Origin: Thermodesulfobacteriota bacterium
Lineage (GTDB): Bacteria > Desulfobacterota > WTBG01 > CAIYCZ01 > CAIRTM01
Reading direction: 5' to 3'
NCBI GenBank assembly: GCA_028278025.1
Contig: JANQFE010000056.1
Span: 1-63,916 of the forward strand
Length of the DNA: 63,916 nucleotides
In this document: positions 44,124 to 51,424 of the stretch, one piece after another
How the letters are laid out: every line of letters begins with the position of its first letter
How positions within the stretch are numbered: position 1 is the stretch's first letter
Program-made: the position numbers and the translations under genes
Notes under the pieces: model-generated
The model's database searches: none
Seen by the model: only the letters and a program-made list of their open reading frames with translations
What the model was told of the DNA's origin: nothing

Positions 44124-46802
44124 CTATTCAACCACTATTATTCCGAACTGCTTCAGGAAAGCATCATCTGCTATTTGATGCTGGATAAAATTGATACTTG
44201 TTTTCAGGAGAGTGCTACCCTGAGCAGCCAAAGCTTTTAATGTTTCCTGTATCTGTTCCAGTTCTGCCTGGGTCACTGCGGTACGGTTGCCTTTTAGAAT
44301 CTGACTGAGTCTGGGGGAGAGTTCCATTACAAGAGAGGCCACATCTTCTTTCAACTCAGGATTCTCAGTAAGGATATCTACGATCTCTTGTGTATGGTCA
44401 TAATAGAGCCGGGTTATCATTTTGCCTGCCTGTTTAGCAGCCAGTATTGAATCACGAAACTCTCGTAGCGTTTTTACATGGGCCATACCACTAGGTTTAT
44501 CTGTAACGGCTAGACAGATTCCACAGATTTCAATATCACATTCACATGGTTCATCGGTTGAAATCAAGTTTACTTTCTGCTCTATGCTTTCAGCTCCAGC
44601 ACCAGATACTGTAAGCGTTACCGAATAAGTTCCTTTATCATTGTACGTATGGCTTGGATTCTCATCATCACTTGTAACACCATCACCAAAATTCCAGGAG
44701 TATCCTGTTACAGGCCCCTCTGACTGATCAGTGAACTGTACGGTTAACGGATAACAACCGCTGGTAGGACTTGCCATAAAGTCGGCTTCAATAACACAGT
44801 CAGGCCCCGTGATTCTTACACAATCATCCTTTAATATATTATCTTCGTTTCCATCTGCATCAGTTACGGTAAGTTGTACTGTAAATTTACCACAGGCATC
44901 ATAGCTATGCAGCGGATTTTGCTCATAGCTTGAGCCGCCGTCACCAAAGCTCCATTCCCAGGCAACCACATCGCCGCTGGAGGTATCATAAAACTGTGCA
45001 TGCAATGGAAGTTCATCGCTGTAATCTGTACACCCATCAAAATCTGCCTCCAAATCATCATCGTCATCATCCCCAGGTACTGGCACCGTCATCACAACAG
45101 GGATGGTCTTATCACCAGCGTTGCTTGAAATGGTGATTGTAGCCGTGTGGCTCCCTTCAGATTGGCCGGTTCTGCTGCAGGTAGCGGTTATTTTATCTGT
45201 TTCTGTTGTTGCCTGGCCGCCCGTAGGACTTAATGTAAGCCAGGTTGCATCATCCGACGCAGACCAGGTGAGTGTGCCTTTGCCGGTATTGGAAATTGAA
45301 ATAGTTGCTGTTGAATCGGCTTCTTCAAAATCAATGGATGCAGGAGAAACTGACAATAATGGGTCTCCATCACAGGCAGGTTCGCTCTCACAACTTGCAT
45401 CATTACAGTCGATAGTATCATTACAGTCATTGTCTATCTCGTCATCACAGACTTCAGTTGCTCCCGGGTTGATATCCTCATCACTGTCATTGCAGTCTAC
45501 TTCTGTACCGCATCCTGATTCTGCGTAGTATCCATCTTCGTCACTATCGGTGCAAGGGGATGAAGACTCTTCTACGATAATCTTAATATATGTCATGCCA
45601 TAGTTGGTTTGCGCATGGGAACCATTTGAAAGCAAGTCCGATACCGGGGCATAGCCGTTTGTTAAACATCCACTCATATCACTTTCTGTGTAATCGGCAA
45701 GGTCATTGCCGTCATCCCAGGAGGGAGTACCGACAGTCCACTGGGTAAACGACGCAACGTATGAAGCATTAGTTTGGCCAGCCGATGCAAAAATAAGGTA
45801 GTAGCTGCCTGCTGTATTCGGAGCGGTCAAATTAATGTCTACGTCATAGTTTGATGTACCCGTATCAGCCCAACTGTCTACCTGAACGTAACTTGAAGCA
45901 TGATCGCCCCAAGTAGGCGTATACACCACAGGCACAACAGCACCAGCATCATGATCATTTTGGACTTGAATATTTACAGTTCCGGTTATTGATTCGCCTT
46001 CGGTGACTGTTGCAGCAGGATTTGATGTGCTTATAGATGTGCCGTTTAAGCTGCCGCCACTTCGCAGAAAAATTTTGTCTGCCGGTTGGCTACTTCCACA
46101 TTCATTGTAAAGATCATCAATTTCAGTTTCTGAGAGCGCACGGTTGTAGACGCGTATATCGTCAATTTTTCCATTCATATAATGATCAGGATTTGCTAGA
46201 TAATAACCATTTGCTCCTATAAAGAGATTATTATTTCCATAGGAAATTCCACCCTGGTGTTCTAATTCGTCAATCAAGCTGCTATTTAGATAAAACTTTA
46301 ACGTATTACCATCATAAGTTCCTACAAGATGATACCATGTATTGTTTTCTAAGTCGTTATCTACATATATTGGATGCCAGACTCCATTGCCTACCATAAA
46401 ATATAACTTCGGTCCTGAAACGCCAATCTGATAACCTTTGGTATAATCATCTTTATTGAAAAAGTTAGGTGAGTTGTTCCCATCAGACAGGGATAGCCAT
46501 AACGAAATAGTTAAATTTTGCACTTCAAAAGAACTGCTATCATCAATCTCAATATAATCGCTACCATCAAAACTATAAGCATTATTGGTATTATCACACC
46601 TGTCTGTTGTTAAAGTTGCTCCACTAACCGTTCCATGGTTCCCATTCCCGCTTTCATCATTCGCATTTCCATTAAACGGGTAATAGGCTATCAGACCGTC
46701 ATTAATGCCAGCGTTAGAATTTATACAAAAACTAAGCACAAATAAAAAAATTATTATTGGTAAATACTTGTGGATTTTAAAAGATTTTGTTGTTTTCCTC
46801 AT
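44124..46802 (-). CDS. Large secreted LamG / MopE-like / BACON / PKD protein with CFI-box-like tail
   Basis: 892 residues. Signal peptide (YLPIIIFLFVLSFCINSNAG). Order: LamG/concanavalin-type domain (about 33-235, GLIAYYPFNGNANDESGNGNHG split), a beta domain (240-400), a MopE-like metal-binding repeat (DEDGYYAESGCGTEVDCND, about 415-465), BACON domain (480-570), two PKD domains (about 585-665 and 668-740) and a helical C-terminal domain (HVKTLREFRDSILAAK.GKMITRLYYDHTQEIVDIL) related to the tail of the 12421-14496 protein. It probably binds carbohydrate outside the cell. The TGTCCGTCTAA motif lies 173 bases upstream. Confidence 0.85.
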   Translation of the reverse strand: MRKTTKSFKIHKYLPIIIFLFVLSFCINSNAGINDGLIAYYPFNGNANDESGNGNHGTVSGATLTTDRCDNTNNAYSFDGSDYIEIDDSSSFEVQNLTISLWLSLSDGNNSPNFFNKDDYTKGYQIGVSGPKLYFMVGNGVWHPIYVDNDLENNTWYHLVGTYDGNTLKFYLNSSLIDELEHQGGISYGNNNLFIGANGYYLANPDHYMNGKIDDIRVYNRALSETEIDDLYNECGSSQPADKIFLRSGGSLNGTSISTSNPAATVTEGESITGTVNIQVQNDHDAGAVVPVVYTPTWGDHASSYVQVDSWADTGTSNYDVDINLTAPNTAGSYYLIFASAGQTNASYVASFTQWTVGTPSWDDGNDLADYTESDMSGCLTNGYAPVSDLLSNGSHAQTNYGMTYIKIIVEESSSPCTDSDEDGYYAESGCGTEVDCNDSDEDINPGATEVCDDEIDNDCNDTIDCNDASCESEPACDGDPLLSVSPASIDFEEADSTATISISNTGKGTLTWSASDDATWLTLSPTGGQATTETDKITATCSRTGQSEGSHTATITISSNAGDKTIPVVMTVPVPGDDDDDDLEADFDGCTDYSDELPLHAQFYDTSSGDVVAWEWSFGDGGSSYEQNPLHSYDACGKFTVQLTVTDADGNEDNILKDDCVRITGPDCVIEADFMASPTSGCYPLTVQFTDQSEGPVTGYSWNFGDGVTSDDENPSHTYNDKGTYSVTLTVSGAGAESIEQKVNLISTDEPCECDIEICGICLAVTDKPSGMAHVKTLREFRDSILAAKQAGKMITRLYYDHTQEIVDILTENPELKEDVASLVMELSPRLSQILKGNRTAVTQAELEQIQETLKALAAQGSTLLKTSINFIQHQIADDAFLKQFGIIVVE

Positions 46803-47242
46803 TTTTTCCTCCGTGGTTATACAGTTCTCTGTTTTTATCGTAATTTGATATGTTTGTAAATTGTTGTTTTTGCATGTTTAAAAATGCCCATCACCCCCTT
46901 TCATGTGAAGCATTGTTTCTTACGGGACAACCAATAATGAGCTTCTTAAGCAATGTCCCTCGTCTCTATTTGGGTTAGACGGACAAAAAGACAAAAGTCG
47001 GCAGGGATGATAAAAAAAGGCCAGAAACTGCTCCCTGGCAAAAAAGTATAGGAAAGTTATAATGATAGGTCAAGGAAAATGGGGACTGCGAAGACAGGAC
47101 CATCTGAGTTATCCGGTTTAAAATCACCACACTGCACTGACCCAAAGAGAGAAAGTCTACGGATATGCGTTACGCAAAGCAAGGTGGGTTTTGAAAACAA
47201 AATGTATTGACAAACACAGCCTGATTGATTATCATTCACACC
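46803..47242. other. Upstream region of the LamG/PKD gene
   Basis: 440 bases without a gene. It holds the TGTCCGTCTAA motif at 46975-46985 (minus strand) and a GTCCC..GGGAC-like short pairing around 46924-46960. Otherwise I see nothing definite. Confidence 0.4.
46975..46985 (-). promoter_or_regulatory. TGTCCGTCTAA motif upstream of the LamG/PKD gene
   Basis: The exact 11-base motif in sense orientation, 173 bases before the start at 46802. Identical copies at 49904-49914 and 51111-51121. It resembles an ECF -10 element (CGTCTAA), but no GAAAC -35 is found at this site. Confidence 0.4.
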
Positions 47243-47563
47243 ATGAACGATTTACAAAACATTATCCCCCGCATACAAATTCCCTCTCTTAAAAAAGCCC
47301 TCCAAAACCACCCCGTGGTTATCCTCCAGGGATCCCGCCAAACCGGCAAAACAACACTGGCGCAGATTCCGGCAATTGGAAAAAATCGTTTATAGGTAAA
47401 AGCCACCTCACGACCAGCCGGCGAGGATGTGCGCGGACTTGAGGTTTTTATGGATACCTATAGCAACGCCCCGCTGGGCGTTATTGTCTGTCAATGTAAT
47501 AAGCCCACCGTTCTTTCCTCAAAAATCCTGGCCCTGCCGTTTGAAAGTTTACTGTTAACCTGA
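47243..47563 (+). pseudogene. Dead DUF4143-type ATPase with large internal deletion
   Basis: The N-terminus with Walker A (VVILQGSRQTGKTTL) stops at TAG 47393, then continues in the same frame with the family C-terminus (EDVRGLEVFMDTY, LALPFESLLL) and a final TGA at 47561. The middle of about 300 residues (Walker B, helicase-like core, winged helix) is missing. A deletion fused both ends. Confidence 0.75.
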
Positions 47564-47601
47564 AGAATGATATGCCTGGAAAATTTCACAATGGAAAGAT
47601 T

Positions 47602-48906
47602 TCAAATATAACAGACGGGTATAAAATACACGCGGGTATTGTTTATGTTTACACACCCCCAATAATTTTTTGTAAGCACAACAGCATGTTCCGGTTTAAA
47701 TGTGTTCAAAAAGTTGATAAAGCTCTTTGATACCTTTTCAGTTGAAAAGGCAGAATATTTAACTTCAAGAGGGATTATTTTTTCATTGTAATGTAATACG
47801 AAGTCTACCTCAGCTCCTGCTTTGGTGCGCCAAAAATTTATCTTGTGTATTTCCCCGAACAGTTCGTTCAACCGGATAAAAACAGTATTTTCTATAATAG
47901 CCCCGGTATCTGATCTGATGGGTAAAGGGTTCATGTTTTCTATGAGATTGTTTCTAAAGCCCATATCGATAAAATAGATTTTCGGATTTTTGGAAAGCTC
48001 TTTTTTCCTGTTTTTAAAAAATGGGTTTACTGTTTTTGAAACATATGTTTCCTCCAGTATTGTGAGATGTTTTTTGAGCTGTCGATGGTTCAGATTTGAG
48101 GCCTGGGAGGTGTTTTGATAAACAATAATATTGCCTGTTTGGGTTGCCAGATATTGCGATAGCATAAAAAGATTTTTTTCGGTGGCAAGCTCAAGCAGTG
48201 TTTTTATATCTTTCAGGATATAATTATTATATGTATCACGAAGAAGTTTTTTGCGGATGTCATCAGTTTCTGCCAGTGTTACTGCCGGATACCCCCCCCA
48301 CACCGCATAGTTTTCATAATATACCCTCATTTCATCGTGGAAAAGATCCTTACCGACATTACCTTCCAGTTGTTTTCCCGTTACAAGGCTGCTGAGTGCT
48401 CTTTCGTTGTGCTCTCGATATATGTTCCCAAGCTTGGGATTGTGTGCATATAAATATTCACTGAACGTAAAGGGATAAAGGTGAAAGCTGACAAGTCTGC
48501 CGACCATATACTTGCCGACATGGGCTTTGATATCCAGAGAGGATGAACCGGTAATTATAATTTTTAGGCCTTTAACAGTATCAAATATCAGTTTAAGTTT
48601 CTGACCGCCATCGAATGCATATTGAAATTCGTCTATCAAAAAGAAAAACGTGTCTGAGTGTTTCCCCGGCAAATATGATTTTATGAATGCAACAGGGTCG
48701 GTTTCAAACTGGTTGAGCAGGATACGGTCCTCAAATGTTATGGTTTGTATCGACTCATTTTTAACCTTCAACCCTTTTTGCAGGTAATCGGCTACGATTT
48801 CCAGGAACGTCGTCTTGCCGGACTGGCGGGGTCCAACAATAGCTATAAATTCTTTTCTGTTGAGGAAAGGTTTAATTTTTTGGAGTAGATTCCTTGGAAC
48901 CGGCAT
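47602..48906 (-). CDS. AAA+ ATPase with DUF4143/nuclease-like C-terminus, copy 2
   Basis: 434 residues. Walker A VGPRQSGKTTFLE, Walker B FFFLIDEFQYAFD, sensor ITGSSSLD, winged-helix segment (NLNHRQLKKHLTILEETYV) and the C-terminal PD-(D/E)xK-like motif AGAEVDFVLHYNEKIIPLEVKYS. Same architecture as the 42749 gene but a different subfamily (KIKPFLNRKEFIAIVG start). Upstream lies an inverted repeat CAATTATAG/CTATAATTG at 48935-48957, likely its operator. Confidence 0.88.
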   Translation of the reverse strand: MPVPRNLLQKIKPFLNRKEFIAIVGPRQSGKTTFLEIVADYLQKGLKVKNESIQTITFEDRILLNQFETDPVAFIKSYLPGKHSDTFFFLIDEFQYAFDGGQKLKLIFDTVKGLKIIITGSSSLDIKAHVGKYMVGRLVSFHLYPFTFSEYLYAHNPKLGNIYREHNERALSSLVTGKQLEGNVGKDLFHDEMRVYYENYAVWGGYPAVTLAETDDIRKKLLRDTYNNYILKDIKTLLELATEKNLFMLSQYLATQTGNIIVYQNTSQASNLNHRQLKKHLTILEETYVSKTVNPFFKNRKKELSKNPKIYFIDMGFRNNLIENMNPLPIRSDTGAIIENTVFIRLNELFGEIHKINFWRTKAGAEVDFVLHYNEKIIPLEVKYSAFSTEKVSKSFINFLNTFKPEHAVVLTKNYWGCVNINNTRVYFIPVCYI

Positions 48907-48934
48907 TTTTATATGACTATTATTGCATTAGTAA

Positions 48935-48957
48935 CAATTATAGTATAGCTATAATTG
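48935..48957 (-). promoter_or_regulatory. Inverted repeat upstream of ATPase copy 2
   Basis: CAATTATAG, five bases, CTATAATTG: nine-base arms ending 29 bases before the ATG at 48906. TATAAT occurs inside. It could be an autoregulatory operator overlapping the -10 region. Confidence 0.5.
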
Positions 48958-48981
48958 CAGCACTGTCAATAAAAATTTATC

Positions 48982-49869
48982 TTAGGTTAAGATGGATTTT
49001 ATAGCTTCTAGTTCAGCTTCCAGCAATTGACAGATATTTCCGCTTTTGTCTTCCTCTTCCAGAATCACCGCAATCTGTTTAAAAGCTTTTGCCAGCAGGT
49101 CAAGCTCGAACGTTTTTTCCACCTGATTATGCAGCTTAAGATCTTTTGCAAGTTGTGTCAGCGTGTTGCTCTGCTGGTGCCGGAATGCGGCGGGGATAGC
49201 CTGCCCTGACCGACAAGCAGACTGAACCAACACACACCAGCGTCCCAGATAAAAGAACGGGGCCTGTTCCGTCTCAGCCCAGTCTTTTGTGTCTGCATGC
49301 TCTTCGTCTTTTTTACTTAACAGTTCTTTTCTTCCCGACATGAAACCGTCGGTAAAGGCCCGGTGGGAGGCGATTTCAGGAGGTAGCATCCGGGTGCGTA
49401 CTCTTTGTGTTTCCCAGGGCAGGGCCGGGATGCTGTCCGGTTCACTGTGTTCAAGGGTCAGCCTGTTTTTATGGGCTGTTTTATATGATGCCGTCAGCAT
49501 GTCGGCAATTTCGGGTGAGCGCAGAAAAGTGTTCCAGAGGATAAATACCAGACAGGCCATGGCAGCAACAGCAAAGCCTGAAGTTCGGTAAAGTCTTTTG
49601 TGACGTGTTGCTGCAGATCTTCCGGCTTCCTGCTCCTTGAGGGATGATATTTCCAGCCATTGCCGGTAACACTGCGAACATGCATCAAGGTGCTCCAGCA
49701 CCGCGTTCCGCTTTGCACCGTCTAAACGGTCGTCTACAAGAGCAGCAAGCTCTTCATCAGAGGGACATGCACCGGCTGCAGCCGGCTCGGTTACATGCAG
49801 TGCCAGACGGGCTTTGGCTTTGTCATCTATAAACCCCTTGGGGTCACCGGGTATTTTTTTATTGTTCAT
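48982..49869 (-). CDS. Anti-sigma factor (zf-HC2 type) with extracytoplasmic C-terminal domain
   Basis: 295 residues. Zinc-finger anti-sigma domain with CPSDEELAALVDDRLDGAKR and LEHLDACSQC, the HxxxCxxC pattern. One membrane helix (about 93-112, GFAVAAMACLVFILWNTF), then about 180 residues outside the membrane, helical, with FFYLGRWCVLVQSAC and a C-terminal coiled region. It should hold the sigma factor encoded immediately upstream and release it when cut or when a signal is sensed. An own promoter (GAAAC, 16 bases, CGTCTAA) lies 35-62 bases upstream of the start. Confidence 0.85.
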   Translation of the reverse strand: MNNKKIPGDPKGFIDDKAKARLALHVTEPAAAGACPSDEELAALVDDRLDGAKRNAVLEHLDACSQCYRQWLEISSLKEQEAGRSAATRHKRLYRTSGFAVAAMACLVFILWNTFLRSPEIADMLTASYKTAHKNRLTLEHSEPDSIPALPWETQRVRTRMLPPEIASHRAFTDGFMSGRKELLSKKDEEHADTKDWAETEQAPFFYLGRWCVLVQSACRSGQAIPAAFRHQQSNTLTQLAKDLKLHNQVEKTFELDLLAKAFKQIAVILEEEDKSGNICQLLEAELEAIKSILT

Positions 49870-49903
49870 TTTTTTCTGTCATGTAAAAGTTTTCTCAAAA
49901 TAT

Positions 49904-49931
49904 TTAGACGGACAAAGATGTAGAGGGTTTC
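49904..49931 (-). promoter_or_regulatory. ECF-type promoter with TGTCCGTCTAA
   Basis: On the minus strand GAAAC (49927-49931) is followed after exactly 16 bases by CGTC of the motif TGTCCGTCTAA (49904-49914). GAAAC/CGTC is the common ECF sigma promoter form. It drives the anti-sigma gene and would make the system self-inducing. Confidence 0.6.
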
Positions 49932-50075
49932 TATTTTAATAAAGATATTCTCGCTCCGCTCAAACAGTTTGCCTCCTTGATCCGCAGATCAACCACTGCC
50001 CTCGGCTGCGTTGCAATGGGATCAAAAGCCCCCTTTCTGGGGTACCTTAAAAACTCACCTTTTAGGCAAGGATCA

Positions 50076-50954
50076 TTACTTTGTCATCAGCTCCCTGAGC
50101 TCATGTTCCAGTCCGGAAGTTTGCAGGGCCTGCCGGATGTGTTCCAGCAGTTGTTTGTGCTTTTTATGTACCTGATCTTTGCTCAGATGTAATCGTTTTC
50201 CGGCTGCCGTAATGTTAAGACCATCCTGGTAAATCATTTTGAGCAGCAGCCGTTGTTCTGCAGAAAGCTTTAAGTGGGACCTGAAATTCTTTAGGGCTTC
50301 TCCAAACTGCTTATCCTCACCCGGCAGAACTGCGCCTTTTTCTCCAGCCTGGGTAAGGAAAGCAAAAAGTGCCTCCTGCAAAGAGATGAATTGGGCGGTG
50401 GAATTCGTTATATCCGTCCCGGGGTTGGCTGCAGATTGCTGATCAGACACGGTTTCTTTCATATGGTCAGGGTCGGTTACGAGCAGCTTCACCTTTGCAT
50501 ACTTACCACAGTCGGGGATTCTGGATAAAATGACATCTATTGCTTCTGTTACTACGCCCGGGTCTCTATCTTCAACAGAGCCGATTGTGAGAGAATAGAC
50601 TACATCATCCTTACTCATCCGTTCCCGGCAAAGACGCCTGTGTATTTCCTCCCACAAAGCCCCCATTTTTTTTATCCATTCCGGGGGACGGAATTTTCCG
50701 AATTTATGATCAGAAAAATCATACAGCAGGTTTGATACTACCTTGGTAATATAGGTGGTAAACGTTGCAGTGCCTTTGTAATCACGCACCCGCCGCCAGT
50801 TGTCCCGTTCCAGGCGCTCCATTACAAAAAGAAAGGCCTCATCTGCTGTGCCTGCGTCGGTAAAACGTTTCTTTACCATCCTGTCTATAAGATCATACTG
50901 CTGCAGGAGTTTCTTTTTGTAGAAATCTGTGTTTTCGGTTTCCACACTATACAA
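50076..50954 (-). CDS. RpoE-like ECF sigma factor with long linker
   Basis: 292 residues, longer than normal ECF factors (about 190). Region 2 (about 1-100) has DEAFLFVMERLERDNWRRVRDY and ATFTTYITKVVSNLLYDF; HKFGKFRPPEWIKKMG resembles the segment of RpoE-like factors found in type III-E CRISPR loci. Region 4 is at the end (LSAEQRLLLKMIY, GLNITAAGKRLHLSKDQVHKKHKQLL). A spacer of about 80 residues (160-235) lies between. Start codon is TTG 50954; GTG 50945 is possible. It sits directly upstream of its anti-sigma gene. Confidence 0.85.
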   Translation of the reverse strand: MYSVETENTDFYKKKLLQQYDLIDRMVKKRFTDAGTADEAFLFVMERLERDNWRRVRDYKGTATFTTYITKVVSNLLYDFSDHKFGKFRPPEWIKKMGALWEEIHRRLCRERMSKDDVVYSLTIGSVEDRDPGVVTEAIDVILSRIPDCGKYAKVKLLVTDPDHMKETVSDQQSAANPGTDITNSTAQFISLQEALFAFLTQAGEKGAVLPGEDKQFGEALKNFRSHLKLSAEQRLLLKMIYQDGLNITAAGKRLHLSKDQVHKKHKQLLEHIRQALQTSGLEHELRELMTK

Positions 50955-51110
50955 AAATTAAAATTTTTATTGCTAAAAATAAATTAAAAAACAATAATTA
51001 TGTTATCTCTAAAATACTTATTATCAAAAACATGATAAAATGACAATAATTATGTTGAAACCCTTGGGGTTTAATAAAGGAATCCCGGCTGTACGCTAAT
51101 TTTTGAAATG

Positions 51111-51121
51111 TGTCCGTCTAA
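51111..51121 (+). promoter_or_regulatory. TGTCCGTCTAA motif upstream of the TPR-CHAT gene
   Basis: Exact motif in sense orientation, 304 bases before the TPR-CHAT start. Repeat R3d now lies between. No GAAAC at the right spacing was found here; GAAAC does occur 52 bases upstream. Confidence 0.4.
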
Positions 51122-51139
51122 ACGATTAGGTTTTTGTTA

Positions 51140-51349
51140 TTAACCGCAGACTGACGCAGACATTCTCAGCGGACGACCTGTCCGCTGAGAAGATGCAATC
51201 ACTTCGTGGTGGAGCTTTTTTAAATAAGTTGCAAGGCTCATAGCATCGGTTTTGTATTATATCCTTGGCCTGAAAGGCCATGGATGGTTTTGCTCCCGCA
51301 GCGTCGCGGGAGAAAAAAGTCCGCGCCCGTCCGCGTGATTCTGCGGTTA
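51140..51349 (+). repeat. R3 repeat, copy d
   Basis: 210 bp, ends TTAACCGCAGACTGACGC and GTGATTCTGCGGTTA. Stem TCTCAGCGGAC (51164-51174) with GTCCGCTGAGA (51180-51190) differs from copy a at two paired positions. It lies in the leader of the TPR-CHAT gene and makes that frame appear open from 51284. Confidence 0.85.
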
Positions 51350-51424
51350 CATGGTTTTATACCCGGTGGGCGAGGTAATTACTTAACAACAACCGCAAGA
51401 CGAGAAGACAACTGGTTTTGCATT

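Noticed and set aside
50955..51110. CRISPR array or gRAMP/cas remnants near the TPR-CHAT gene
   Set aside because: No regular repeats and no cas-like frames anywhere from 48.9 to 61.3 kb; only the sigma/CHAT parts of a type III-E locus are paralleled.
51284..51424. N-terminal extension of the TPR-CHAT protein by 47 residues
   Set aside because: Encoded by repeat R3d and the following spacer, would put a basic leader before a perfect lipoprotein signal. The ATG at 51425 is the sensible start.
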